This document shows, in pieces, positions 47,387-58,512 of a stretch of DNA of 64,000 nt. Within the stretch, counting starts at the first letter, position 1. Each line of letters begins with the position of its first letter. This DNA is from Sambucus nigra (taxonomy: Eukaryota; Streptophyta; Magnoliopsida; Dipsacales; Adoxaceae): positions 191,627,619 to 191,691,618 of the forward strand of contig OX422210.1 of assembly GCA_949130495.1 (NCBI GenBank), written 5' to 3'. The notes under the pieces are model-generated. The model was given only the letters and a program-made list of their open reading frames with translations. It was not told the origin of the DNA and searched no databases. The translations under genes and the position numbers were made by a program.

Positions 47387-47404
47387 TGTGTGTGTGTGTG
47401 TATA
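47278..47404. repeat. 127 bp duplicated flank of the Tat element, left copy
   Basis: TTTGG through the Helitron end and the GT run to 'tatat' is repeated almost exactly at 59262-59388, on the other side of the 12 kb Tat element, in the same orientation. Normal retrotransposon insertion duplicates only about 5 bp. Confidence 0.85.
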
Positions 47405-48239
47405 TGATGATGCTAAGATTTACACCACCGGATAAGTGATAGTGAGCTCAAACAGTAGTAACCATGGCATCCATAGAGATGTATAAATGTATAAGTATGT
47501 ATAGGGGGATGAGTATAAGAGGAAATAAGACAATGATGTATAGTGGTTCAGCCAATTTGGCCTACATCCACTGTGAGTGTGTGATCCACTAAGTATGGGC
47601 ACTAATGGCCTTGGATACAATGCACATAAGCCCCTATCTCTCTCTCCACTGTGTGTACAGGCAGAGTTTATCTAGGGTTACAACCAATTGATTTTTCCCT
47701 TGTAGGGTTGTAGGTGACAAGTATATATAGGTCTTGGGGGGTGTAGTGTACCCCCAAGTATGCATGGTGCATGTGAATGATGATCTAGCCAATCCCCTGT
47801 TGACACTTGTAGATGCCAAATGATGACATAATATTCCCTCACGTGAGGGTATGATTTTGTTATAACGGTCTCCCATGTGCCATGTGGGCCTCACGCGCAC
47901 TATTCCACGCATCTCCCAAGCCACGCGCTGTGATGATGTCACCCTTGGCCTATGAGCCGAGGCCGAGGGTAAAGTTCCTTCCAGTAGTGAGTCTGACCCA
48001 ATTTTGGCCTCAACTGTCGTACCCTCAGAGGGTCGTCTGGAGCCTGGTGAAGGGTCGGCCCCCTGAGGGGTCGTCTGGATCCTGATGAAGGGTCGGTCCC
48101 CCTGAGGGGCCGTCAGGAGCCTGGTGAAGGGTCGGCCCCCTGAGGGGTCGTCTGGAGCCTGGTGAAGGGTCGGCCCCCTGAGGGGTCGTCTGTTTGGAGG
48201 TAATCTTCAGCCAAGCTGAGGATATAAACGGGTATATCA
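47405..48239 (-). mobile_element. 3' LTR of the Tat-clade element
   Basis: On the minus strand it starts TGATATACCCG at 48239 and ends in CATCATCA at 47405. It is 835 bp and matches 58513-59266 closely. TATATATAC on the minus strand near 47722 is a likely TATA box. It includes four 38 bp repeats (48031-48183). The repeat-bearing part lies in U3 relative to the element's own direction. Confidence 0.88.
48031..48183. repeat. four 38 bp GC-rich repeats in the Tat 3' LTR
   Basis: Units begin 'ggtcgtctgg' and end 'ccccctgagg' at 48031, 48069, 48108 and 48146. Each contains CCCC, CTGA, GGGG across its junction, able to fold. The 5' LTR has three units and a cut fourth (59142-59266). Confidence 0.88.
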
Positions 48240-48254
48240 ATCACCCCCAGCTCT
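48240..48254 (-). promoter_or_regulatory. polypurine tract of the Tat element
   Basis: On the plus strand 'atcacccccagctct', that is a GAGCTGGGGGTGAT tract on the minus strand, abuts the 3' LTR. Confidence 0.75.
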
Positions 48255-48468
48255 TAGCCATTGATGTTGTTGATATGGCTGAGGGATAGTGTTGTAATTG
48301 AGATGCGTGTATGATCAGTTAGGTGAGTGACACCTGGGCAGATACTCATTGATGTTCCAGTTTCCAAGGCATGGCGGCTACGTACTTTGCTTGGGGCTTT
48401 GTGCCCTAATGATGCCTTCCTCGTGGGCTGTGTCCTGCCTTGGTCAATGGGCCCACTCATTACTAAGG

Positions 48469-48475
48469 TATTTAA
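48469..48475 (+). promoter_or_regulatory. candidate promoter of the antisense gene
   Basis: TATTTAA in 'aaggtatttaagag' is followed at about 30 bases by a CT-rich leader ('ctctctctctacttcttctt', 48490-48515). It lies on the plus strand inside the Tat element and outside the LTR. 'ctcaggtaatc' at 48606 could be the donor of a leader intron. All inferred from position. Confidence 0.45.
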
Positions 48476-48859
48476 GAGATTTTTGAACTCTCTCTCTCTA
48501 CTTCTTCTTCTTCTTCGCGCCCAAGCTCTCTCTTTCTAGCTTCCAGCCTTCTTGTCATTTCTGTAATCTCTACGTTTCGAGTTTGGCAGCTTTTCTATTT
48601 CTTTCTCAGGTAATCTTTCTGCCCCAGTGTCCTCTTTACTTTCATTACTTTTTTTTTGCTCTTTGGTTTTAGGCTTGTAGGGTCGGATTTGGGTTGTTTC
48701 TTAACTTTTCCGGCGACTGGTTTTTGAGTGTTCTTAAGTGTTCTTGAGTGAAAACCATCGATTCCCTTTGTTTTAATTCAAAAGTCTAATTTGGTCAACT
48801 GCAAACTTGTTTGTAGTTAAGTTCCCCAAATTCCTCTAAGTGTAGGGTCATCGCTTTTA

Positions 48860-51228
48860 ATGCTTAGGAGGCTTTATAGTTTAGCATCTGGATTCCCATC
48901 CTTGAGAGAGAAGCTCTTTGCAGAGATCAGACGAATAGAGGAAGAGGAAGAGAGGAGATGAGGGGCCGAACCTAATTGGGTACGACCAATCTTTACCATT
49001 CCTCTAGCCACAGTAAAGCCATTTGATCCCTCTGAGTCTTGTGGGTTGTCCTTTCGTCCAGCCGAGAGTCATTCAAGTGAGATGGACGAGAGATCATCCT
49101 CGCCAACTGGCGATGGACCTTCCGGTAGGAGAGAGACATCTGACCTAAGCCCAGGCCGAGAGGCCGAGGGTATGGTTCCCTCCAAGGCTGTCCTTGTGAC
49201 AACCCTATCTCCACATGCCTTCCAGATTGCCTTTCCCCTCGGTCCTATGGCAGATGATGAGGCCGAGAGAGAGGGGACTGAGGACGAGGGCGATGATACA
49301 GATGACCTGGTTGATACCTCCCATGTCTCGTCCTATATCTCCTCCGTTAGGGATCCCGACCTCTTGCTATGGAGGCATGCCTATGGAGTGTCCCCCAATA
49401 TAAATATGAGGGTTCCCTCTGATTCTGAGAGGGTCTTCGAGGGTGAAGAGGGAGAGGTTGCAGTATACAAACAAATGTTCAAGGTCGGTGTCAGATTCCC
49501 TCTGCATCCTGCCATCGTAGATATCTTATCAGCCCTTGGTGTTGCCCCGTCTCAGCTTCTTCCCAACTCTTGGAGGACGATCCTGGGCTACATCTCCCTG
49601 TGGAAGAATGCTTTCACTAATGAGCCCTCGGATGACGTATTCTTGGCCTTCAACAATATCACCTCCTCGTCTAAACAGCCTGGGTACTATCATCTAGGGG
49701 AGAGGAGGTCTGAGAAAAAACTTCTCCATGTGGTACAAACATCCAACCACGATTGGAAGAAGAGATTCTTCTTTATCTATGGGGAGTGGGAGTCCACCGC
49801 CGAGGCTCAACTTGTATCCGATGGTCCGAAGGTCCCCAGAAGATGGTCTAACCCTTCAATGAAGGCCAGGTCAGACCCCGGACTTAGTCTGGAGGAGAAG
49901 GACATCGTTGAGTATCTGAGGGGACGAGGGGGAGGTTGTGAGCTTGCAAAATTTGAAGATTTGATGACCCCCCTGTTCCTCAAAGAAGTTGGTCTGAGGG
50001 TCGGCCCTCTGACAGAACTATGTGAGTTATACTGAACGTTTTCCATTCTTTACTTATTTTTGAAGTGTTTCCTCTTTATCACTGCATTTTTTTGACGTGT
50101 CGTCCTCTTTCCAGGTCGTCCTGCAGGTATATCAGACTATCTTTGGGAAATGACTCCTCCCAGCTTATTATCAGGTTTGGCTAGTAAGAAAGGAAAGGAG
50201 CCTCAGTAGGCTCCGAGGAAGACACGGGACGCAGGGCCGCCCCTGCTGAGCCGACCGTCGGTACGCAGAAGAGGAAAGAGCCTAAGACCCCCGTAGACCC
50301 TCGGCCAAAATCACGGACGAGGGCGAGGGTTGAGGGGTCTGAGGGCACCGCCTCCTTCTCTAACATGGGGGACTTCTGGTCTCAGAACTTGTCACATCTG
50401 AGGGTCGAGCCATCATCACTGATCGCAAACTTGAGGGAAGCCAAGGCCTCAATGTTTTCTGCTCCTCCGCTGCTGACTACGACTTCTTGTCAAAAATGCC
50501 TTCAGCCAAAGTTTATGATTATGGTCTGCATGCTCTAGCCCAGGTATCGGTCTTGGTTTATTTCTTTTAATTGCATTCTTTCAATAACTGTTTCCTCGGC
50601 CTCTTGACATCTGTTTATTTTTCTTATGCAGTCTGTGTGTGCCTTTACCTCGGCAACAAAATGGATGGCTGAAAATCAGTAGAAATTCCATGACGTCGAG
50701 AGGGCCATCCAGCATGAGGCTGACCTACAGGCTGACTTAGATACTGCAAAGGCTGAGTTAGAGAGTGCCAGAACTGGGCATGCACGAATTATGGATGAGC
50801 TGACGAGGCAGCATGATGAGGATCTGAAGGTTAGATACTTGCTTTTGAAGGAGAAGGATGAAGCCATGACCCATCGGGAGGCCTAGTTTAAGATTGAGTT
50901 GTCTGAGGCTATGAAGAAAGACGAGGCCGATGCGGTTGAGGCCTATTAATTCTCAGATGAGTTCCAAGGTTTCGGCCTTGAGTACTTGGAGAGAGGGATA
51001 AGGTCGGCCTGTCGGTGGGTCATCCTTAAGTTCGGCGACGTCGTATCTTCGGTCCACCCATCCCTTGAAGTAGTCCAACTGGACTACCCTCTGATCGCCG
51101 AGGCTCTGACTCAAGTGGAATCCCAACATGCAGAAGGCACAGTCACGTCTGAGGCTCAGCCTGTCATAGTCATAGAGGAAACCTCTCTTATAGATGTTGA
51201 GGCCCTGCCCTCTGATGCTGTTCCATAG
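48860..51228 (+). pseudogene. antisense accessory gene of the Tat element, three exons
   Basis: The gene runs opposite to gag-pol. Exon 1 (48860-50021) starts MLRRLYSLASGFPSLREKLF, has one TGA at 48959 and continues open; a second ATG lies at 49082. Its acidic, serine-rich N-terminus precedes YKQMFKVGVRFPLHPAIVDI and LPNSWRTILGYISLWKNAF, the pattern of the plant 'putative gypsy type transposon' domain. GTGAGT at 50022 and ccag at 50111-50114 give intron 1; GTATCG at 50544 and atgcag ending 50631 give intron 2. The frame joins correctly across intron 1. Exon 2 (50115-50543) has one TAG and one or two frame slips. Exon 3 (50632-51228) is a heptad-like coiled coil (HEADLQADLDTAKAELESAR) with three stops and ends at 51228. 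Antisense frames of this kind are known in Tat-clade elements such as Grande; their function is unknown. Nearly intact but carrying stops. Confidence 0.78.
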
Positions 51229-51386
51229 TGGCTATCTGTAGCCCATACCCTATTGATGTAATCAATATTTTTGTACTCTACTTGTAGAACACTTTATATT
51301 TCATTAATACTATCGTCTCCTTTGCTGTCTTCCATATTTGCTTTTTGTATGGTTTGATTTGTCTTTGTTAATGCCACTAATCTCTC
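51229..51386 (+). other. 3' region of the antisense gene
   Basis: AT-rich with 'gatgtaatcaat' and 'ttcattaatac', plausible polyadenylation surroundings. It runs straight into the tandem array. Confidence 0.35.
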
Positions 51387-52775
51387 CCTCGTCTTTCTTG
51401 AGGGTGAACGAGGACTCATCAGCTGCATTGGCCCTCATTATAGCCAAGGAGTCAAATTACCAAACTAATGTTTTTTATAAAGTTTTTCCTCGTCTTTCTT
51501 GAGGACAGTGCTGGGGTCGTCCCCTCCACTGGCCCTCATTATAGCCGGGGGTTCAACTTACCAAATTAATGGTTTTTATAAAGTTTTTTCCTCGTATTTC
51601 TTGAGGACAGTGGTGGGGCCGTCCCCTCCACTGGCCCTCATTATAGCCGAGGGTTCAACTTACCAAATTAATGGTTTTAATGAAGTTTTTCCTCATCTTT
51701 CTTGAGGACAATGGTGGGGTCGTCCCCTCCACTGGACCTCATTATAGCCGAGGGTTCAACTTACCAAATTAATGATTTTTAATGAAGTTTTCCCTCGTCT
51801 TTCTCGAGGACAATAGTGGGGTCGTCCCCTCCACTGGCCCTTATTATAGCCGAGGGTTCAACTTACCAAATTAATGGTTTTTAATGAAGTTTTCCCTCGT
51901 CTTTCTTGAGGACAGTGGTGGGGTCGTCCCCTCCACTGGCCCTCATTATAGTCGAGGGTTCAACTTACCAAATTAATGGTTTTTAACAAAGTTTTCCCTC
52001 GTCTTTCTTGAGGACAGTGGTGGGGTCGTCCCCTCCACTGGCCCTCATTATAGCCGAGGGTTCAACTTACCAAATTAATGGTTTTTAATGAAGTTTTCCC
52101 TCGTCTTTCTTGAGGACAGTGGTGGGGTCGTCCCCTCCACTGGACCTCATTATAGCCGAGGGTTCAACTTACCAAATTAATGGTTTTTAACAAAGTTTTC
52201 CCTCATCTTTCTTGAGGACATTGGTGGGGTCGTCCCCTCCACTGGCCCTCATTATAGCCGAGGGTTCAACTTACCAAATTAATGGTTTTTAACAAAGTTT
52301 TCCGTCGTCTTTCTTGAGGACAGTGGTGGGTTCTTCCCCTCCACTGGCCCTCATTATAGCCGAGGGTTCAACTTACCAAATTAATTTTTTTTAACAAAGT
52401 TTTCCCTCGTCTTTGTTGAGGACAGTGGTGGGGTCGTCCCCTCCACTAGCCATCATTATAGCCGAGGGTTCAACTTACCAAATTAATTGTTTTAACAAAA
52501 AATTTCCTCGTCTTTCTTGAGGACAGTGGTGGGGTCGTCTCCTCCACTGACCCTCATTATAGCCGAGGGTTCAACTTACCAAATTAATTGTTTTTAACAA
52601 AGTATTCCCTCGTCTTTCTTGAGGACAGTGGTGGGGTCTTCCCCTCCACTAGCCCTCATTATAGCCGAGGGTTCAACTTACCAAATTAATGGTTTTTAAC
52701 AAAGTTTTCCCTCGTATTTCTTGAGGACAGTGGTGGGGTCGTCCCCTCCACTGACCCTCATCATAGCCGAGGGTG
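51387..52775. repeat. 102 bp tandem array, 14 units
   Basis: Units begin 'cctcgtctttcttgagg' at about 51387, 51488, 51589, 51691, 51793, 51895, 51997, 52099, 52201, 52303, 52405, 52506, 52608 and 52710. Each of the inner units contains CAGTGGTGGGG, loop TCGT, CCCCTCCACTG, an 11 bp stem with one mismatch, and a smaller CCTC...GAGG fold. The first unit is the most divergent. The array lies between the 3' ends of the antisense gene and of pol. Confidence 0.93.
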
Positions 52776-52914
52776 GTTCTCTGTAGATGTTTCTATGCGT
52801 ACTAGAACTGATAACCACAGGATGAGGGGAAACACTGATATTTCTCATTAATTTTCCAAGTGTTCTGTTGGAGCAACTCTTATTACAATTATGGTCTATC
52901 AAGACCTTACAATA

Positions 52915-53995
52915 CTACTGATAGTATTTCTTTAAATGATCTGCATTCCAGGGGTTGGAAAAAGGTTCCCCTTCTAGGTTTTCTAGTCTATAGGTCCGAG
53001 GGACGACTTCATCGATGACCCTATATGGGCCATGCCAATTAGGATGGAGCTTGTTGGGATTTTGCCAAGTCTTCTTGAGGACCAAGTCCCCCACCGCAAT
53101 TGGTTTCGGTTTCACCCTCTGATTGTAAAACCTTGCGGTCCTCTGCTGGTAGGCGGGTTGTCTTATCTCAGCATCTTCCCTCCTTTCCTCGATTAGGTCC
53201 AAGTCAAGTCTCCTTTCTTCTGCATTTCTCTTGGGGTCATACATTTGGACCCTATGAGTAGGAAACCCAATCTCGGTGGGGATGACGGCTTCTGAGCCAC
53301 AAGCTAGCATTAATGGGGTCTCTCCAGTAGAGGACCTCGCTGTCATCCTGTATGCCCACAACACGACATATAACTCCTAGACCCATCTTCCTTTTGCCTC
53401 CTCAAGCCTCTTCTTGATTCCATCTAGTATTGTCCTGTTTGTAATTTCTGTTTGCCCATTGGCCTGAGGTCGGCCAGGGGTGGAGAAGAATTGTTTGATA
53501 CTCACCCTTTCACAGTACTTCTGAAGAGAGGTATTTTTGAGCTGAGTCCCGTTATCCGAGATGAGGGTGTTGGGGAGACCATATCTGCATATCACATTTT
53601 TCTAGATGAATTGGAAGGTCTTCTGCTCTGTAATCATGACCATTGGTTCGGCCTACACCCACTTTGAGAAGTAGTCAATCGCTACGATGAGGAACCTATA
53701 GTTATTGACAGCTCTTGGTAAGGGTCCTACCAGGTCGATCCCCCACACTGCAAACGGCCATGGGGATGTAAAGGAGGTAAGAGGCTGATGAGGTTGATGA
53801 GGGATGGTGGCAAATTTTTGACATTTGTCACGCTTTTTTACATATGTCGTTGTGTCTTTTCCCAAGGTCGGCCACCTGTACCCTTGGATGATCACCCTCT
53901 TCGCTAAGGATCTGCCCCCGATGTGGCTTGAGCACGATCCTTCGTGCACATCTTGCAAAATGTAAGTGACTTCTGAGGGATGCACACACCTATGT
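52915..53995 (-). pseudogene. Tat-clade integrase, broken
   Basis: The zinc finger region reads HEGSCSSHIGGRSLAKRV and YVKKRDKCQKFA (first cysteine changed to arginine). The catalytic segments are FAVWGIDLVGPLPRA and FLIVAIDYFSKWV, then LISDNGTQLKN and PQANGQTEITNRTIL, so D, D and E are present. The C-terminal part reads LWAYRMTARSSTGETPLMLA and VLKKTWQNPNKLHPNWHGPY, ending HLKKYYQ at 52915. Breaks occur near 53990, 53640, 53595 and 53370. The tandem array begins 140 bases after its end. Confidence 0.9.
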
Positions 53996-55483
53996 AACCC
54001 CCTTTTTGTACAAAGTGTCTCCGATGACAGTGAATTTTGCAGCCCTGTACCTTAGCTTCTTCTTTTCTTTCCTTGCTTCTGGAATCTCACCCTCTTTAAT
54101 GTATCTGATCAGAGGGTCCATCCACGAAGCTTACTGCGAAACATTTAGGCAATTTTTAAGTGTTCCCACATCGTCTTCAATAGTTGGTCGAAGAAAAATT
54201 TCTACTGGGACTGTCCTCCTGATGTCTGTCCTCGTTGCCGAGGCCAACCTAGCAAGGGCATCAGCACGACCATTATCGAGCCTAGGTATCCTCTTTAATT
54301 TCACTTCTCTGAAGCCCTTCAGTAACGACCTCACCTTCTCAAGGTACCTAGCCATCCTATCGTCCTTAGCCTTGTAGGATCCAAGTATCTAATTCACTAC
54401 TAGCCTTAAATCACTATGGAATAAAATCTGGCCGACACTAAGAGACTTGGCCAAGGAGAGGCCTGCTACCAAGGCCTCATATTCATCCTCATTGTTGGAG
54501 TCTTTGAAGTTGAACCTCAGGGCGTATTCAACGCCTGTGCCATCGGGTGCTGATAGTATCAGTCCAGCTCCATTTCCGTTGTCACAGGAGGACCTGTCAA
54601 CGAAGAGGCTCCACAGAGTCTCCCTCTCTGAAAAATTACCCTCGAAGAGGGATCCCTGTCTAAATATGTATCTTCCCTCTTCATATTCAATCACTTTCCT
54701 TCTAGCGGTGCTTGTCTCAGCCCTATCTGTAGGCGTGTCGGTGAGCTCACCCTGTCGGGTATCTAACTTCCCGAGGCCCTCAACCTCGGATTCATCATCT
54801 TCCCAAGTAAACTCAGCCACGAAGTCTGCCAATCCTTGCCCCTTAATGGTCTTCCTAGGCTGATACACTATTTCAAACTCTCCTAGCTCTATAGCCCAGG
54901 CCATTATCTTGCCTGATTTTTTTGGCTTGTGTAGGACCTGCCTAAGAGGAGAGTCGGTGAGGATGATCATTGTATGGGACTGGAAGTACGGATTCATCTT
55001 CCTTGAGGAATGGATCAAGGCATAGGCTAACTTATCCCTCCTTGGATATCTTTTCTCAGCCCCCTGGAGTGCCTTGCTGTTAAAATACACAGGCTTCTGT
55101 ATCCCGTCTTCGTCTCTTACAATGGTTGCACTGATGGCGGACTCTGAGACGGCGAGGTACACATAAAGTCGTTCACCTTGCACGGGGCGTGACAGCAGCA
55201 AGGGAGACCCCAAATGTGATTTTAGCTCCTTGAAAGCCTCATCACACTCTTCACTCCATTCAAAGGCCTTCCTGAGGATCTTGAAGAATGGTAGAAACCT
55301 ATTTATGGCCCTTGACACAAATCTGTTCAAGGCAGCAACTCTCCCCGTGAGTCTCTGAACGTCTTTGATGGACTTGGGGGTCTTCATCTCAACAAGGGCT
55401 TTTATATTTTTCGGGATTGGCCTCGATGCCTCTTTGGTTGACAATGAACCCCAGGAACTTCCCTGCTCCGACCCCGAAGACAC
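53996..55483 (-). pseudogene. Tat-clade RNase H and second (archaeal-type) RNase H
   Basis: A frame of 364 residues (55483-54389) begins in the RT thumb (KTPKSIKDVQRLTGRVAALN) and continues into the first RNase H (LYVYLAVSESAISATIVRDE, PVYFNSKALQGAEKRYPRRD). After a ~70-residue acidic linker comes a second RNase H (LFVDRSSCDNGNGAGLIL, NNEDEYEALVAGLSLAKS, LFHSDLRLVVN), with the last catalytic aspartate in GRADALARLAS (frame 54355-54131). Dual RNase H is a hallmark of the Tat clade. A stop at 54389 and a frame break near 54000 separate it from integrase. Confidence 0.9.
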
Positions 55484-55727
55484 ACTTGGTCGGGTTGAGC
55501 TTCATCTGGTATTTATCAATCGTGTTAAAGGTCCTCTCCAGGTCTACCACATGATCCTTTGCCTTCAAACTCTTAGTCAGCATGTCATCTACATAGACCT
55601 CCATAGAATTCCCAATTTGGTCTTCAAACATTTTATTTACGAGGCGCTGGTACATTGCCCCCGCATTTTTTAGGCCAAAGGGCATGACCCTGTAACAGTA
55701 TGTCGACTTGCCGACTTGGATGGTTTT
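55389..55727 (-). pseudogene. Tat-clade reverse transcriptase, N-terminal half deleted
   Basis: The preserved part reads TYCYRVMPFGLKNAG, MEVYVDDMLTKS and TKCVFGVGAGKFLG, with the catalytic YVDD intact. Directly upstream, the same frame reads KTIQVGKS, which in this clade belongs to the protease-RT linker. About 170 residues that should lie between (fingers and first catalytic aspartate) are missing. The join near 55700 keeps the frame. After ANPEK near 55400 a frameshift leads into the RNase H frame. Confidence 0.85.
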
Positions 55728-56714
55728 TTATGCGTCATCCTCATCGAGGATGATGGATTCTACCTCTTCCACGGCCTCTCCTTTCTTGAGCTTCGTCTCA
55801 TCCCTGGGGTCTAGGGTATCAATATTGTAAGTGGTCGTAGCCCTCTTGTGTGCCTCCCTTTCTTCAGCGGAGTTGTAGTAACATTCTCGCGCTGTCGTCT
55901 GGTCTCCCTGAACTTCCCCCACCCCGTAAGGGGTAGGAACTTTGATCATCTGATGGACCGTAGATGGCATAGCTTCAAACCCCTTGAGGGCCACACTCCC
56001 CAGTATGATGTTGTAGGCCGAAAACACATGCTCATCCATCACAAAGAAACTGACCTTCTTGGTGAGCCATCTCGGCCATTCATCCCCCATCCTGACATCA
56101 GCCTCATACACTCCAAGGGGATAAACCCTTTCCCCACTGAACCCAATCAATTGATGATTGTACGGGACAAGTCTAGCACGACTGAGACCTAAGGCTTTGA
56201 AGCACGATCAAAATATCACGTCTGCAGATGATCCCCCATCTGCTAGGATCCTCGGCACCTCGCACCCGTGAACCCTGGTAGTGATGACGAGAGGGTCATC
56301 ATGTGGGGATAAGAGGCCTTTGAAGTCCATTCTTGACAATCCCACTATCATAGTGTCCATATCAACCTTCTTCCTCTTTTCTGACTTGACCTCCAGAGAG
56401 GTCGAGTGTACCGTCTTCGTCACTGCCTTGGCCTTAGCCACATGGGCCTTCCTGTCGGCGACCTCAGACCTTCCTCCTGCTAGACCCCCGTAGATCATTC
56501 CCACTCCGAGCGAGATCATATTAAGCCTCTTGACAGGGTCGTGGTCGTCTCTCGGCAGGAGATCATGGTCGTCCTCATCATCAGAAGGGTCGTCCCCTCT
56601 TTTTTGAGGACCTTCTCTACATACATCGCCTTGCTTCTTTCTGGGGTCATCCCCTCGGCCCCTCTTGAAGTCACCTTTGTCGACGTACTTTCTGTGCTTC
56701 CCTTCTTTCAGCAT
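55728..56714 (-). pseudogene. Tat-clade gag C-terminus and protease
   Basis: It reads MLKEGKHRKYVDKGDFKRGR and a charged linker, then LVITTRVHGCEVPRILADGG followed by SSADVIF, the protease active site with DGGSS in place of DTGSS. After a stop near 56205 it continues MIGFSGERVYPLGVYEADV, AYNIILGSVALKGF and VPTPYGVGEVQGDQTTAREC, the usual protease C-terminal region, ending in an acidic linker with a stop at 55728. Confidence 0.85.
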
Positions 56715-58329
56715 CTTCTCAATCTCATCTTTGAGAGCGAAGCATTTGTCTGTTACATGGCCGTGGTCTTGGTGAAATTCACACCACAGGTTCTTATTCC
56801 TCTTGCTGGGGGATGCCCTCAGCTTCTCAGGCCACTTCAGGGACTAGTCACTTTTTATCTCATTGAGAATATGTTCACAGCTGACCGTTAGAGGGGTGTA
56901 ACCAGCAAACTTGTCATTCGTAGACCTCTTCTTCCCTTCTTTGTTCTTCTTAGGGTATCTACCCCCACTAGAACCTCCTTTTTCATCTTCGTACTTTGCG
57001 GTCATCGCCTCTTCGGCGTTCATCACGAAGGGTCTTTAGCAAACTTCCATAACAGCTTCCCCTTTTGGAGTCCTCCAATCAGGGCTGTCATAGCTATGCT
57101 CTCCTCACAGTCTTCCACCTCTAGCTTCTCTTTGTTGAATATGGCTATGTAGTCTCTTAGACTCTCATTCTTCCCCTGCTTAACATAGAGCAGGTGGGTA
57201 GTCTTCTTCTGTGGCCTCATCCCGAAGCAGAAATTGTGGATGAACCGGTCTGCCAACTGCTTAAAGTTTTCAATGGAGTTTTTTTAGAGAGACGTGTACC
57301 AGACATGTGCATCCCCAGTCAGGGTACCAGAGAAGGCATGACACCTCATCTCATCCGAGATATAATATATGTCTACTGCTGACTGATACATCTCTACGTG
57401 GTGGACTGGGTTGGTGCTCCCATCATATCTTGGGATGACCACAGGTGGCTTCAACTTTGATGGCGTGGAGAAGTTGACTATCTTTGCCACAAAGGGTGAG
57501 CCTATGGTGTATCCCCTCTGAAGAGGGTCACGGCTCTTCAGTATGTCGCCAATCTTATCCTCCAATCGCTAGATCGAGTCATTCCAGGGCCTCACAGGGT
57601 CGACTTGGCCGATGTTATCCCCTGCCGCCTCTTAAAGGTGGACGGAGGGTTCTGCTACGGCAGGCCTATGTCGGCTATTTACTTCCCTTTGATCGTCATC
57701 CCGTCCTTAGGGTCGGCCATCTGCAGCCTCCCTCCTGGACCTCGCAGCGCTTCTTGACCTGGATAATTTTTCCCGCAGGTCATTTACTAGGCCCACCCTC
57801 TCAAAGGATGACCCCCTGCTCAAGCGATCAAAAGCAGAGCTTCTCGGGCGATCATCGGGATTTAGTCTCCCGCACTTTCCTCTAATATCCTGGAGAGGTC
57901 ATACAGTATTGTTGGAGACCTCATACGGTTCCCAGCATTCTATTGGGGCCTCCTCTCCCTCCAGATCGTCATACCTGTCCTCAGGGCAAGGGTTTCCTTG
58001 CCTCCCCAGGCGTAGACGCCGGGGGTCAGCAACATCCCACGCCGTTGAGGGGGTGGTAGGTCTTTGCGTGGTGCCTGGGGTGGTCCCCTGGCCTCATGCT
58101 GTCCTGGAGCTGCTGCCGGAGTAATCATCTCAAGTGAAACCCCTGGTGGTCTTAGTATGTTCTGGCTTAGAGATGTGAACTGCTCCTGCATCATCCGTTG
58201 GCTTGCTGCCAGAGACTTTAAGGCTGCCGCTACATCAGCCATCTCAGACTGAGGTGGCGGCTGACTGGAACTGGATCTTCCCCCATCATTCGGTGGGGGA
58301 AGTAGTGGCGGTGGCATTTCAGGTGCCAT
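56715..58329 (-). pseudogene. Tat-clade gag, broken
   Basis: ATG at 58329 opens a proline-rich start (MAPEMPPPLLPPPNDGG) and a short helical part (MADVAAALKSLAASQRMMQE). The retrotransposon gag core lies at 57565-57023 (PRYDGSTNPVHHVEMYQSAV, HAFSGTLTGDAHVWYTSL, SLRDYIAIFNKEKLEVEDCE), and a basic tail follows (56844-57026). A zinc-finger-like CEFHQDHGHVTDKC lies near 56770. Breaks occur near 57940, 57570, 57284, 57023 and 56845. Confidence 0.87.
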
Positions 58330-58492
58330 GTGTTTGAGCTATGAAAAGCTGAACTGAAGAAAAGACTGGTGAGCTTGGGAACCTTAGTGGGTCTCTTTCA
58401 ATGGTGAAACACCTCCTCCCAGGGGGAGTGCTGGTTCACCACCAGAGTGCCCAGTGAGGTCAAGCTGTACAAAGGAAGAGATGTCTTCTCGT
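58330..58492 (-). other. untranslated leader of the Tat element
   Basis: Short region between the primer site and the gag ATG; nothing further recognised. Confidence 0.6.
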
Positions 58493-58510
58493 TCCCACAA
58501 ACGATGCCAA
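58493..58510 (-). promoter_or_regulatory. primer binding site of the Tat element
   Basis: The minus strand reads TTGGCATCGTTTGTGGGA two bases after the 5' LTR end. Plant Tat elements usually have TTGGCGCCGT...GTGGGA here, so the site is present with small changes. Confidence 0.75.
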
Positions 58511-58512
58511 AC

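Noticed and set aside
47634..48240. Minus-strand frames in the Tat LTR, also seen at 58843-59362
   Set aside because: They coincide with LTR sequence and its 38 bp repeats and are duplicated only because the LTR is duplicated.
49046..49081. 49046 as the start of the antisense protein
   Set aside because: The codon there is TTG. The frame continues upstream to ATG 48860 through a single TGA, and the next ATG is 49082.
51387..52775. CRISPR-like regular repeats
   Set aside because: The whole 102 bp unit is conserved, with no variable spacers, in a plant retroelement. It is a plain tandem array.
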